Shown here one piece after another: positions 42,140-64,000 of a DNA stretch of 64,000 nucleotides. The notes under the pieces were generated by a model that had not been told where the DNA came from, searched no databases, and saw only the letters and a program-made list of their open reading frames with translations. A program made the position numbers and the translations under genes. Numbering within the stretch: position 1 is the first letter of the stretch; every line of letters starts with the position of its first letter. Source of the stretch: Bolinopsis microptera (lineage: Eukaryota; Ctenophora; Tentaculata; Lobata; Bolinopsidae); the NCBI RefSeq assembly GCF_026151205.1, contig NC_087077.1, positions 2,790,001 to 2,854,000 on the forward strand, in the 5' to 3' direction.

Positions 42140-42990
42140 GTGCCATATTTGATGGTGCGCGGCTTTTGGAGCAAAAGCATGTGTAAAAGTTGCGTAATTT
42201 GTTTACGGATGTTACTCGTCTAAATTTTTTCGAAGTAGCGCGCGCCGCTTTCTTCTCGAAATATTATTATTATGGCCCGATGGCAACTACTGCTACGACG
42301 TAGCGCGCGCCGGGCCAGACCTGACCATCAACCATGATTGACCATTGTAGAGAACATTTCTAGAAGAAAGCGGCGCGCGCTACTTCGAAGAAATTTAGAC
42401 GAGTAACATCCATCAACAACTAAACAACAATGGTCAACGTAATTTGACGAAATTCGCTGATTTTTATTGTTTTATTTTGTTATATATCTTCGGTTTAGTT
42501 TCTTGAATGAGATAATTTTGAAATTTTGGGACGACTTTCCGGTAGGGCTTTTACAACTGTCCAAAAAAAATTTGGTGGATATTGCATTGCGGATTCACAT
42601 AGCCATGTGCCTACGCGTACTGCGTGACGCGCGCTACTGCAAGCGAGAGGGCTCTGGTTAGAGCAACATTGCGGAGTTGTCAGTTGATCGATAAAGCTAT
42701 AATGGTGATGAAAATAGGGCAAAATACGTTGCTTTTAGTTGTAACATAATGTTTAATATAATGGTTGGATATGCTTTAAATTTTTTGAACAGTTTTACTG
42801 TTTTCTTGTAAATCTAAAAATAAGCTAACCAATTTTTGTTAAAATTTTATCAAAGGAAGGTTACTCAATATGCAATACGTATTGGGTAATACTCGTTAAA
42901 TATTTGTTTCAAATATTCAGGCCAGGACGGAGGACCGTCGACGATTCCAACTCGGCGTGCGTCCTTGTAGGTTATATTTATAAATCTACA
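42140..42990. repeat. GC-rich foldback repeat, second island
   Basis: An inverted pair of CGCGCGC-TACTTCGAAGAAATT type at about 42216-42263 and 42370-42411. Next comes a 78-bp block (42590-42667; CATAGCCATGTGCCTACGCG to GCTCTGGTTAGAGCAAC) nearly identical to 26772-26848 and to the inverse of 25331-25433. Then an arm at 42890-42988 matches 24968-25060. It shares its parts with the 25-27 kb island in a different arrangement. Confidence 0.6.
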
Positions 42991-43129
42991 TAACATAAAC
43001 AACTTTCAAGAATTTTGTGTTGCCATGGTGGCCGAAATTAGCGCTAAAAACCATCCTACAGTCGGCACGCGCGGCTCACTATCGATGGCGTACTACCTTG
43101 TCATACGTTGTATGACCCGCCGCGCACGA

Positions 43130-44040
43130 AGTGCGGCTCCCCCTGTAGCGTCAAAGACGCTACAGTGAAGACGCTATAGTGAAGACGCTATAGTGAAGCG
43201 ACCGTGGGGTCACCACGTGATACAAGTACTACCTAGCTAACTAATTTTTCTCCTAGGGAGGAAACATTATTTTTACAAGGCGATTATTATGCTAAAAACT
43301 CTCCGCTTATACTCTCCACTTTCTCCATTATCTCCACTATCTCCACTTTCTACTATCTTCACTTTTTCCACTCTCCAGTATATCCACCCTTTCTTCTTTC
43401 TCCACTCTCTCCACTTTTTCCACTATCTCCACTATTTCCACTTTCTCCGCTATCTCCACAATAGCTCCACTATCTCCACTATCTCCACTTTCTACTATCT
43501 TCACTTTTTCCACTCTCCAGTATATCCACTCTTTCCTCTCTGTCCACTCTCTCCACTCTCTCCGCTATCTCCACTATCTCCACTATCTCCACTATCTCCA
43601 CTCTCCACTCCCTCCACTTTCTCCACTCTCCACTCTCTCTACTCTCTCTACTCTCCAGTCTCCACTTTCTCCACTATCTCCACTCTCTCCACTATCTTCA
43701 CTCTCCACTCTCTCCACTCTCTCCACTCTCTCCACTCTCTCCACTCTCTCTACTCTCTCCACTCTCCACTCTTCACTCTCTCCACTCTCCACTTTCTCCA
43801 CTATCTCCACTATCTCCACTATCTCCACTTTCCACTCTCTCAACTTTCTCCACTCTCCACTCTCTCTACTCTCCACTTTCTCCACTTTCTCCACTCTCTA
43901 CACTATCTCCACTATCTCAACTATCTCCACTTTCTCCACTTTTCCACTATCTACACTATCTCCACTATCTCCACTATCTCCACACTCTCCACTTTCTCCA
44001 CTATCTCCACTTTCTCCACTCTCCACTCTCTCCACACATT
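43130..44040. repeat. (CTCCACT)n low-complexity tract and short GACGCTATAGTGAA repeat
   Basis: 43143-43200 has about three copies of GACGCTATAGTGAA. From about 43300 to 44037 the plus strand is a degenerate tandem of TCTCCACT/ATCTCCACT units. The 268-codon Leu/Ser/Thr frame across it is a repeat artefact. Confidence 0.85.
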
Positions 44041-47000
44041 ATGGCGTTGCGATAACAGTTCTGCAGAGTGCAGGATACACTTAGACATCACCTAGCAATA
44101 ACAAGTCCAACGTGCAATGTTCAGTTGTCATATCCTAGACATGATCTGAGTTCGCTGTGAAATAATGTTGGAAAAAAATACAACGGACTTTAACTTGGAC
44201 AGACCTTAAACGGACAGACTTTATTTTAACGGACATTAAGATGAACCCTACGACTTCCAGTGTTCAATTAATGTCCGTTCAAATAAGGTTCAATAAGGTA
44301 AGCGAGATTACCATTTTGAGGACACAATTGTTGCCACATCAATATATCATGATACGGTTTTTTTTTTCAGGGAGCCATCAAGTGGATCCAGTGTCTGAAA
44401 ATATAACAATTCAGAAATTTAAACGGACTAGGGCATGCTCCACAAATTGAGATACCCCACTTTTGCTAAGATTGACGGCAAGCTCTTGTTCAACCGTGCA
44501 AAGTAAATTGATAAATTGTCTTTTCGCGATCGAATTTTCAAGCAAACTTTTAATCGAAACATACAATCGGAACAAAGTTATCAAAACCTCCCATGCGTAT
44601 TGCGTAGATAAACAAACGTACCTCCTATAGTAGAGCTTATCCGTTCATGAGTGATGAGTGGGCAACAAAAGATTGTGATGTATTCAGACTGGAAAAAGAC
44701 TCATCGAATTTGAATATTGTATTATTGCACAGTTATATCATACTTTTATACTCCTTTTGTAAGCCTTTATTTTGATCCTTCTGTAAATATCCTTCTATTA
44801 TTATTCTTTCGTCGTAACGTATACGAGTCTTCATCGGTAGATTGAAAGGTTGGTTGAAAGGCTGACTCATTATGAACATCATTATAATTAATAATGGATT
44901 ACCCCTCCTTACGTGCATACAACAGTCTTGAGTATGCTCTAAATTTAATTTTTTAACTTTATTGACCCTCACCTTGTTGGCGTTAATATGATATTAAATT
45001 TAATCGATTTCATTTTGTGTGACAAATATGGAAAAAGTATTTTGTAGTACGTGGGTTGGGTAGATGGAAATTCCTACAGATTTTTTGACAGCAATTTTGA
45101 TAGTAAATATAAAAAAGGAAGTAAATGAAATTGTAGAAATGAAAGTTAACACCGAATTCTGAACCATATGAATCGTTGTCAAACAGATTTGCGGCACTGA
45201 TTATTATTCGGCTGATGATGGCTTCAAAATTAAATGCATAATTTTCACAGTGTCAATGTGTCAACATGTAACTTTTGTACTAGACAACGCTAAAACGTAG
45301 AACCATGGAACTCAGAGTATTATCATACTGCAAATTTGCTAACAATTTTAATAAATAAGTTAAACTGATTCGTGAGATTAATGTTTTTCAAACTGGTGTA
45401 AAAATTACAATTTTATAATTTTAGGCTGAAGATGTAAGAGTTGAAAGTATCATTTATTCCCTTCATGTCCAAATACAATATCATATTAATAAATTATTAT
45501 TTATCTCTCATCGTTTACAAGATAAGATTCTAATTTTTTTTGAGTCTTATTACATCTTTATTTTGTTTGTTACGACGTGTACATGGGACTTTAATCTTAT
45601 CTTAATTTGTAATTATAAAACCGTTTGATATTTCAGGTATCCCGTGACATTACTTGAGCTCATTTCTTGTATTTTTCCACTGATAAAACACATATGCAAT
45701 CCGGAAATATCCAATAAGCCAAACGAATTGTGACGTAGTTCATTTTGAAGTGATTGATTTCTGGGAAATTATTGCGATCGATATTTTAGACCACACCCTG
45801 TTATTTCATGCACCTATCGAAGTGTCAAAAATGATCAGTTGTGGGCCATTCCATCATTTGGGGTATTTTGGCAGAGGAACCATCCCGGAATATAGCAGTT
45901 TCTCCTGCGAATGTGTGCATTTTTCTTTGACGCCAATGTAAATAAGTTCATTGGCAGGATTGAATAATAACTATATAATATAAAAGTACAATCATATAGT
46001 ACACTAAGTACACTTACCACCTAAGGGGTATTGTTGTTGTCTTCATTGTTGGCACTATAATATGATGTCTGCTAAGTACAATCATTGTGTCACCTGCATG
46101 TAACACGGTGCAACTTCTGATCCTATTAACTGTTTAATTACATTATATATATTATAGGTAATAGGTATGAACTATGATGTCCTTATCCGAGGTGCAAACA
46201 AATCAACTGAAATAATCGCGCTCATGACATACCCTTTTTCAACTACTTCATCTGAAAACCGAAGATGATCAAAATTCCAATGGTGCCAACAGGCATCACG
46301 TGATACATTTAATTATTTAATAAATTTAATTATTTTGGACACTTTTCTGTAAGTTTCTGCAGCTGTCTGACTTTTTAAAAGTGATGGACAAGTTGCAAGG
46401 ACTAAGTTAGATTGCCTACTAGACATAAGCAGACATGCTCATTATTGCATGTTTATAAATGAGATTGCCACGTCGAAAATTTAACAAATCTAAAAATCTT
46501 TTCGATATAGTACTTTGTAGATTGTTTTAATGATTAATCATAGTTAACTATTACTATGATATAAATACATTGACTCAATTTTTCAGTTATTTAGAATATA
46601 TATTCTTTTTCAGAGTTAATCATCACATATAGACAGCATGAGAGTAGGCCTGGCCATCTCGAAGGGACTCAATTTTTATCCCGCTTACATCGACAATAAA
46701 CATAAAAATAAAGATTATCGATGTCAAACCAGCTGGTCTATAAGTATAAATATACTCCAAATATTAAATATTCAATTATTGATATTGATGCTAAAAGTAG
46801 TATTAAGACAACCCAGTCTAAAATGTAAAACCATCAAAAATTGTAATTCAATTTGTTCCGAACATTTTGGTTACCACTTCCAATAAATGTAACAATAAAA
46901 TCTCATTATCAAAATTATTAACCACATAAGGGCCGGGTGCTTCCCTCGTCATGGTGCAACGGTGCATAGCCTGGCGCGAAGTAAATTAACTCTGACACTT

Positions 47001-50000
47001 GTCGAGCCACAGTAGTGTAAGGAGTAAGGAACGCAGACACTAGCTGCCTAACCATGATCGGTACTACGCTGTGGCATTAAACTGGAAGTTTAAATTTCCT
47101 GCGGTTGATCTCTTTAACTGGTGCCTGGTTCTCATTCCACCTTGTCAACAAATTGCTAAACTCGGTTAATAAACCGCCCGTTTTCTCCATATTTTTATCT
47201 GACATAGTATTTTTAGTTACCAGTTGCCGTCTCTACCCACTAAATATTATTTTAGCGATGCTAGAAGACGTGAGAAAAAAGCAATTTGGCAGGGAGAAAA
47301 TGGTCGATTGTCAATACCTGATTATCATATCCAAGAATCTTGATAGTTGAGAAGAAGAACAACTGGCTTTATTGTTTAGGTGAAGGTCAGTACTATAAGT
47401 ATAAGTAAGCTATCAATACTTATGATTTAATGTTCTTGTTTATTCTTATTTAAGATCAAGCTTATGTATAGTGACTGATCAATTAAATTGGCTGTGATTA
47501 TTATTAAAAGGTTGAAGTTTCAACGCCGTGTTTTTTACAGGAAAGGGCCCACAAATAATCAAATTCGCAACCCGAAAACCCTGCTTGGGGGAATTGGAGG
47601 GTCACGAGTTGATGAATTCTTATTTGTGTAAAATCGATATTTTAAATGTTAATAGTCATTCACTGTAGCCAGAAAAGAAATGAGAAGCCAGATTTTAAAA
47701 CTTTTAATGCTCGTGCTGAAAGTGAAATCATAAAAATGGATTCAAATATATTCCTCATTATATATTGCGACTGGAATATCGTTCAAATTCGTGGGCATGA
47801 TATTGTTTCGTAGTCATTGCCTAAGTGCTTCACAGCATTATTCTTAGTCACCTAATACTAATAAATTTTACTTTGAACAAACTTGATTTACTAGGGTTTT
47901 GATCGTATTTTCCTTCCGCTTTCCTCGGAAAGCATTGTTCACAAATAAAAGTTGTCGTTCAATAATTTCTTCGGAATAAAACTATTCATTGTCCTAAATG
48001 TCCGACCAACTTATAAATTTTGAATGGTTGTCAGAAAACCCTTATCATTAACCCGAAGTGTGCCTCCAGTGGCTGTTTACTGACCCCGAATTAGTGGCCG
48101 ATAAGCAACTTCAGGGTCTTATTCCTGGGAGAAAGAAATAGTAGTGGCACGATCACCCCGCATATCATTTATCTTCTCGTATATCTTTACAAATAACAAC
48201 CCCATCTCTTCACCATAAATCATCGCCATGACCACCGCTTTGCCGACTTGGGTCAGTTATAACACATATCATATTCCGATAAAATAGCTACAATCCAAGT
48301 TCACAGCACGTGCTGGGTGCGAGCGCGGCTTACATGGTATTATTAAACCAGGTTATCAGAGCATGGTGAATTGGTTCTAAAATAGTAGCAGTTGTTGATG
48401 GTAGTCGCCTCCGTGACCGGGCCGGGGTGGGATGTCCGGCCCCTGTCCCCTGTGCCCCTGTCATCGGCAACTATTTTCGGGCGCTTTTCCTTAAAGGGGC
48501 CCCGCATGTGTCCGGGAATGTTATCTGGATATACGATTATATTATGTGTCGAAATGTTGGGAGCTCCCGTTGGCCATTTCTTCCTGAGATATTTATCTGA
48601 ATTAGTATAAATTTGTTACTGAAAATGTGTCAGATTGTGTTGATTATTATAGTATAGGAATATTGTGAAACTCTATTTGATAAAGCTCATGTCACTATTG
48701 ACAGTGTCTTATCCGGCCCTCAAGGTCTTCTCCTCTCAATAACAACAGTTGATAAGAATGTTAGCACCAACACTGCAACACATGCTCAGGAAAACCTAGA
48801 AAATTTAGCAAACCCCTCTCCATATCTACTTATCACTATCAGTTGTCAATTGCAGATCACGAAATTAAGGGGATAACCGAAAATGCGGCTTTCATATATT
48901 ATGTGATGATCTTCATGGCCTAACCACTAATATTCACCATCTATATATAACATATATGGGGCATAAATTAAGAATATTCTCTACCCATTTTAAAACTTGT
49001 TGTATAAAAATAACAAGTCCTTGAAGACCATTTATACTTCTTGACGCCACAATAATTCAAATTAGATAACCTAACAGCAGTATAAATCGTAGATCATGAC
49101 AGCTCATAATATCATATATCCAACATTCAAATCAGGGGATAATTAAGTCGATCAAACCCCAATTCCACCTGTCATGAGCTCATTATAAGAAAATACTGAT
49201 ATCATCAGATAATTGAGCACTATGGAGTGTCGGGATAACCATTAGACCCCTCTCACGCTAATTGGTCCCAACTTATCGCCCTGTGATGGACAGATGAAGT
49301 TGTAGTCTATTGTCAGTTCCCGACAGCTTGTTAATAGAAATAATTGGAGATAATGTAGACACTATTTGGACCGTACCCCTCCTCGTCAACCCGTCTCAAA
49401 TGTTTTGCCAGGAAGTTTTGCCAGGAAGTTTTGCCGACAGTGTCAAACTTTTTTGATCTTCACCCGTGCTGAAAAAAGCTGGCTTTGATCGGTAATTATA
49501 AATTCTGTGTGGCAAGGAAATGCTCTTAGTCAGGACTCAGGTGGATGATTTAAGTGCTATCTAAAGATTCTTATATCTCGATTTTTAGGTTTCCTTGACA
49601 GGTATGCTGTTTTATGTAGATACATTTTATTTCCACCTGTCCTCTCTTGCAGTGCAAAGCCAATTCTGACCTGGACATTCCGGCCGATTATTTCTGTGAA
49701 CATTATTAACATACTGACTCAAACAGCGTACAGATGTTTTCATTTTACCGGGATGATAGTTGGGTGGAAAATGTTATTGTGATGTAAAGATTTTGGCACT
49801 TGTTATTAATTAATTTGTTAAACATAGTCAATAGTCATGAAAAATTATGTTAGTTAGGTTTATAAATTGAGCCAGCTGGGTGAGTCATTAACTTGCAGCT
49901 GGAAATGCAGCACATGTTTGTAGATGTCGTTCTATGCATAGTACACAGCTGTGAACTGTGTATTAGTAAATATACCCAGGTGTCTTTAACTTTTCTTGAA

Positions 50001-51500
50001 GTACGTATTTTCAATCTCATAAGAAGTTTAAAATTTGATTCCTGGTTTGTACCAAGCACATTCTCATCCTAGATCCATCAATATTCATGCAGGATGTTTA
50101 CCATTTACCAAACTTATTCTAATATCTTATAGAATTTCAAAACAGAACATAGACCGGATTAGTCTAAATTCTTTCATAGGGTTAAACTACAGGGTCCTAT
50201 TCTTACTTTTATATTGCTTCATAATTTATTAATTCAAGCTACCGCTGCTTATCGCTGAATAGATTTAGCCTTCCAACACATTAAATAACTCGTAGCTGTC
50301 AAATGTAGGTTAAAATAAAAGATAGTTGTTTATAGCACGAGAGAGAGATGAGGCCACTTAAAAGTCTTATGAAATCATAGACATCGTATTCCCGGTCATA
50401 ATATCTCCAGCTTTGTAAGTAGAACGCTGCACTTCGCTCTCTCTCTCTCTCTCTCTCTCTTTATCGCTCACATTATTTACAAATAACCCCGGACTCAATT
50501 TTCCCCGACTTATTTAATCGTTTGGATGTTTTTTGACGTAAGTCCAGTTCCTGTTAGTTCTTTGCTTCAAACATCCAGAACGGCCTTTCACTGTCAGATT
50601 CTTCAACTCCCAGCCGTCAATGGCAATAATAACCGCCTTATCAGTAAACCCGGAGTGAGGTATGACGCCAACTTGACATATCCTCACGTACGGCCGGCCC
50701 CACTCATGTCCCCCTTGATAAGGTCAATAACCTGAAGTTGGCTGGGGAACGCCTTTCAATAATAAATTTCCGCAAATACCCTGATTATCAGTAAAAACCC
50801 GAAACCCTACGTTGTTTATCGTTCCATTTGGTGATCATTACGTCTAGAAGCTGTGGTAATCGTTTTGTGGCGCTCCGTGCTGGGGAGCCCTATCCTTCTC
50901 AACAGACTACCAAACTCTCAGTCGTACGCGAGAGAGAAAACTGCTGAGCATATTTATCTTTTATATTTATGTGCAAATATTTCGCCACATTTTATACGTT
51001 GTCGTATAAGAGCAATAAAAGACTGCCTGAGATATTTTTAAAATATAGAGCTATTATGGCCACGTCGTTTACGGTTGTAGTACCATAACATTGTCTAACT
51101 TCGTGTTATAACAGACCAAGTTTCGATTTTATACAGGATCTCAAGTAGATACTGAGAACATGTTATATACGCGGTACCCAGAGAAATGCTGGGTTGGGTA
51201 CCCAGGACTGGGTCCTGGTGTTTGGGTGCCGTTTGTCTGCTAAACTGTCCGTGACACTCTGTCCCTTACTCTCATCCCCGACATATACCCTCAGTTTAAC
51301 ACAAGGACGGCTCTAGAGAGAGAGAGTGGACCCTGGCCTTCTATAACGTATATTATTTAACTGTCCGATAGTGTTAATTCTTTTGTTATACCCTGATGGG
51401 GTTCCAATACAATTTTCTGCAAATTGAGCTTGATGTCAACGGCCTGTCATACCATCTTCTGTTTAAGCACGCAAATTAAATCAATAATATTTTTCTTTCG
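44041..51500. other. 7.5-kb gene-poor region upstream of the homeobox gene
   Basis: I find no supported exon, transposon or RNA gene. Small frames (for example near 46638, 47105 and 48392) lack splice context and recognisable sequence. Minor features: a CT run at 50440-50460 and short AT palindromes. Long empty flanks are common beside developmental transcription factors, so distal enhancers may lie here, but I see no direct evidence. Confidence 0.4.
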
Positions 51501-51523
51501 CACAACCATTAAACCTTGGTAGC

Positions 51524-51778
51524 CACGTGGCCAGGTCCTCACGTGCATTTGTTCTGAAATCACGTGACAAAGTGGATAGAATACTCTGGAGTAGGTGCTA
51601 ATTGCTGATAAAATCCATCCTCACGTGACTAGCCACTAAATCATTTAAACTTGCACTTTTCCGCAGCATTAGTACGTCAAATTATCCTGGTTACCAGTTA
51701 GAAGACACCTCATCTGCGCGTGACAACCACGTGGTCGCCCTCATGTTACTACGCAACCAATCGGGCTTCTGTCACGTG
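51524..51778. promoter_or_regulatory. Cluster of six CACGTG E-boxes upstream of the homeobox gene
   Basis: Exact CACGTG at 51524, 51540, 51561, 51622, 51728 and 51773, i.e. 155-409 bases before the start codon. Two are in TCACGTGA form, as bound by MITF/TFE/USF-type bHLH-zip factors, and others are CCACGTGG. Such density is far above chance for this AT-rich DNA. It is likely to be the proximal promoter. Confidence 0.6.
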
Positions 51779-51932
51779 GTCCTTTATTTCGTTCTGGAGT
51801 GCCCAATCGTAACGCGTTTCAAAATTCATTCGAAAGTAGGATAGGTATTCAAAACACATAACGCATTAGTTCCTCATTTACGGATTATTAATCGTTGCAA
51901 TTGTTACCGTTAGCTTTAGCCCCGCGAATAAC

Positions 51933-61031
<9,099 letters not shown>

Positions 61032-62400
61032 GTAAGAAATATTTAAAAAAGGATAATTGTTCGTCACTGTTGTTTCTTTCTATGATTTTCCTATATTGCG
61101 CATTTTCCAAATATCCAGCTGCCAGGACTCGCATACTTGCTACGTGTTAAACATGTGTTAAGTTAAAATTTCTGTACCTGTTCGCCAAGACTTAAATCGT
61201 CTATAGATGTTTATTACTTATCGCCTGTTACCCCTAGCTTACAAGTTTTACATCAGCTTATTAAACATGGGACACCTATGGTTTACGTTAGGTCACCCCA
61301 TAACTTAGCAGACCATATGCCAATCGCCCTATATCGGGGTTGTGCAATGTGTAGCTTACTTTTTAGAGTTTTCTCTAACTTGTTGGTCTGAATTTTTGTG
61401 CCACTCAATACTAGGTGAGCTTCAATTGGCGGGATATTAGGGTCAGATTTATAACAGGCCGTGCAGAGTGTCCCGTGGGTGGCCACACATGATCGGTCAT
61501 TGCCCATCCCCCCTTATTCATAACTTGAAAGTTATTCCCCTCGGCTGCAATGATTGGCCTACCTATCACATGATCCCTCATGACCCCACAGAATGCCACC
61601 ACTTGCCACTATCGGACAAACTTTTCCATTACCACAGACTCCGATCAATAAGGAACATTGTAAGCTGTTGACACTGACAAGTGATCTTAATTGTTCGCGA
61701 CCTATCCAAAAACGTTTAATTCGCTGTCCTGACAAACTCTTCTAGGGCTTGATAAACCTGTTAACTTGTTAAAGAGCTGGGCTCGCAAATTAGCGGGTGC
61801 CATATTGACAACAATAAAATGGAGGTGAAATACCTAAGTGGGTAATATCGCCAATAACACCTGGCTTAATGTTAACCAATAGTTTGTGAGGGGAAGTGAA
61901 GGGGAATAGGTCTACGTGTCCAATAAGGTCGAAGCTGTTTTGTAGCATCGGATAAAATGTTAAACCATTTGTTTCGTGAAGGAATTTCTTCTCGTTCTAA
62001 ACTAAATTGTGGGATTATAATGTCGCACTCTCTGATATGCACGTGAGAGCTATTAGAGAAATACTTTTATCGTACCTGGTGCGGTTATTTTTTAAATGCA
62101 TGAATTTAGTGGAAGTACGTTTTGCATTAACTTTCTCGATAATTTCGATTTAATTTACGCTACTTATTCCAGAGCAGTAGAGGATGAAATTCCGAATTAA
62201 ACCTGACATTTCCGGAATTAACTTCCAATTACGTCCTCATTATATTTGATGATTTACCAGCCGAACGAGGGAGGTCGTTGAAAAGTGGAGCTTTCATTTT
62301 ACTCTCCAGTTTCACATAGTCGCGGTAGTAACGGTAATGAACCGTTAACTACCACCACATGACGTCACCTTATGACTCGCCCAGACCTTATCGCGTCGTC

Positions 62401-62432
62401 ATGGTCACGGGACGCGATCCCGTGATCACCAT
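62401..62432. other. Imperfect palindrome around GGGACGCGATCCC
   Basis: ATGGTCACGGGA and TCCCGTGATCACCAT are near inverses around CGCGA, then TCACGTGA follows six bases on. It could be a composite protein-binding site. Confidence 0.5.
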
Positions 62433-62437
62433 GCCAT

Positions 62438-63750
62438 CACGTGATACCTCGAGGAGGTTCTATTAACAACGTAATAACGACAGTATAACGCTAAGTAGGT
62501 GGTGAAAGCGAACAATTTTCACGTCCTATCTCGTAACTAGGACGGTTCGATCCGACCAAATGTGCTTCTCGCCAATGAATAAATATTCTAGGTTATCCTA
62601 AGCTGGAAGGCAATTAGATGGGGGTAGACTAGCCCAGAACCGGACATAGGAAGAACGCGGAAGTACACGTGACCTCGAATAGTTACCTGGTCACGACTGT
62701 AACCTGCTCTTTGACTCGGTGGGAGATATCCCTGGGCTAAGCTGCTCCCTAAGGTACCGGGGTGCAGATGGTGGGGATATTGCGGGTCACGTTATAAGTC
62801 ACGTGATACCTGACATCACCACTTTTGTAGCTCTTCTTCAGAGGGGATCCTGCGCCTTCCTCCTATTTCTCCTCCTCCCTCCTCCTCCCTCCTCCGTGCT
62901 AGGAGATGAAGTGCACATTGTCACCGATAACACTGAGTAGTTCGTGAACGCACGTGCACTGAACAAGAATACCGGTGATACTTTCTAAGGTGCACGTCAC
63001 GTGATATGTGCACGTGGTGCAGATTCTTGATCTGTTGCCTCGCAACGAGCAGCACAGAGTTGTTATCCAACTTCTCATCAATAATCTTTGTAAATCTGAG
63101 ATAATTAACAGCTACTCAGGATACTCAGCCAGAAGCCTTATTTTTCAAAAGATTTTTTGTAGCCATTGTCTCCCTACGAGCCCTAATTTCGCACCATCTC
63201 CACTTATCAGCATTTCATCTGCAGATAAGGTGGGTTGAAAATGTGAAGTCATATAAATCTCTCAGATTTATGGGTTCTCAATGCCGTACGGATGAATTAA
63301 ATTTAAGTTGAGAGAATTTTACGGGACATAAAATAATGAATTATCACTCGTTGTGGGGGCAATTCTTATTAGTTTGATAGACGATCATTTAAAGTGTTAG
63401 ATATGTGGTATGGTACACAGTGGTACAAAAAGATGACATGTTTTCCTCCGAGAGACAATACAATTACTGCCCAGATAGGACGGGAACTTGTTTTTCTGTA
63501 TTGTTCAAGAAGGAGCGAGGGTTTAGTGTAATTAACCAGACGAAACTTTGTGTCTCACTGTCTCAACCCCCCTCTCTTGCTCCAACGTGTTCGACTGCAG
63601 TAGATTTGCTAATGAATTTCCCAAACAAGTTTAATGGATAAAGGACCCATCTAATCTGCGGATTAAATTGAGGAAGCAGTTATAAAGGTGTTGCCATGGT
63701 GTTGCCATGGCTGATGGCGTGTCACGTGATGGCCATTGTTTTAGCACGTG
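62438..63750. promoter_or_regulatory. Second group of CACGTG sites (eight) in homeobox intron 7
   Basis: Exact CACGTG at 62438, 62666, 62800, 62951, 62998, 63011, 63723 and 63745. Most are GTCACGTGA-type. Spacing is irregular, unlike a tandem repeat. It may be an intronic enhancer sharing input with the upstream cluster. Confidence 0.45.
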
Positions 63751-64000
63751 CTACATCTCTCTCGGCACAAGCCCTCACTTGTCAGTTTTCAAGCTTTAAT
63801 CAGATTAAATGGTTCTAACATACGTGCGAATTTCGGTTAATTCGGTCAATAAATTGAGGAGTATTAATGCAATTCAATTAGAGAGTTAATGCAACAATCA
63901 ATTAATTTCCGCGGCTGTTTCTCCGCCATGCTGCTAGTGGGAGGGTGCTAGTGCACACCCTGCTGGCTTTTTCCTTACTACCGTTGTTTCCATGGGAATA

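Larger units (their letters stand above)
61032..64000. other. Homeobox intron 7 (partial), no exon found
   Basis: The expected next exon should complete Arg53 and continue with a Lys-Trp helix end. I found no acceptor followed by such a sequence, so it lies beyond 64000. The region contains eight CACGTG sites and a palindrome but no repeat family seen elsewhere. Confidence 0.5.

Noticed and set aside
43289..44095. 268-codon Leu/Ser/Thr-rich frame
   Set aside because: Lies on a degenerate (CTCCACT)n tract; composition is that of the repeat.
48392..48610. 72-codon frame in a GC-richer patch
   Set aside because: No start context, splice sites or recognisable sequence.
62541..62556. GGTTCGATCC resembling a tRNA B box
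   Set aside because: No A box, acceptor stem or T-stem pairing at the right distance.

Overview
The window looks like nuclear DNA of an invertebrate animal. Genes are widely spaced and cut by GT-AG introns with consistent phases. There is an ANTP-class homeobox gene with an EH1 motif, a rhodopsin-type GPCR with an intron inside its DRY-equivalent arginine codon, a PIGB orthologue, an AT-rich background, and many MITE-like elements and minisatellites. I cannot name the phylum.

Layout. 1-7.7 kb: a recent tandem duplication (offset about 3664 bp) of a Golgi carbohydrate sulfotransferase. The left copy is truncated and the right copy is intact. 7.8-8.8 kb: an intronless SET-domain gene. 8.8-15.1 kb: mostly empty, with a MITE, a decayed non-LTR retrotransposon end and one possible orphan exon. 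15.2-16.6 kb: a two-exon GPCR. 17.4-19.1 kb (minus): a five-exon gene for a 249-aa, probably mitochondrial protein I do not recognise, assembled here from splice sites. It is divergent from a polytopic membrane protein at 19.5-20.8 kb. 20.9-27.6 kb: a nest of non-autonomous DNA elements. These include a 1.64-kb element with mirrored copies of one 14-bp motif, a hAT-like MITE, many copies of an about 80-bp mini-element, and a GC-rich foldback repeat.

27.9-36.3 kb (minus): a complete seven-exon PIGB gene (GPI mannosyltransferase 3, 489 aa). Its exon 2/intron 2 junction, including the 5' splice site, has been amplified into a 24-unit minisatellite downstream of the real donor. 37-41.4 kb (minus): a retrotransposon fragment and two genes for small membrane proteins with Cys-rich N-terminal parts and PPxY-type tails. 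41.8-44 kb: repeats. 44-51.5 kb: no gene seen. 51.9-61 kb and beyond: a seven-exon-plus NK-like homeobox gene, preceded by six CACGTG sites in 255 bp and followed by eight more.

Apart from local duplication (sulfotransferase copies; the two Cys-rich/PY-tail genes), the genes share no evident pathway. Two (sulfotransferase, PIGB) act in secretory-pathway glycosylation. Splice models were made by eye from reading frame, phase and splice consensus, with no transcript evidence.
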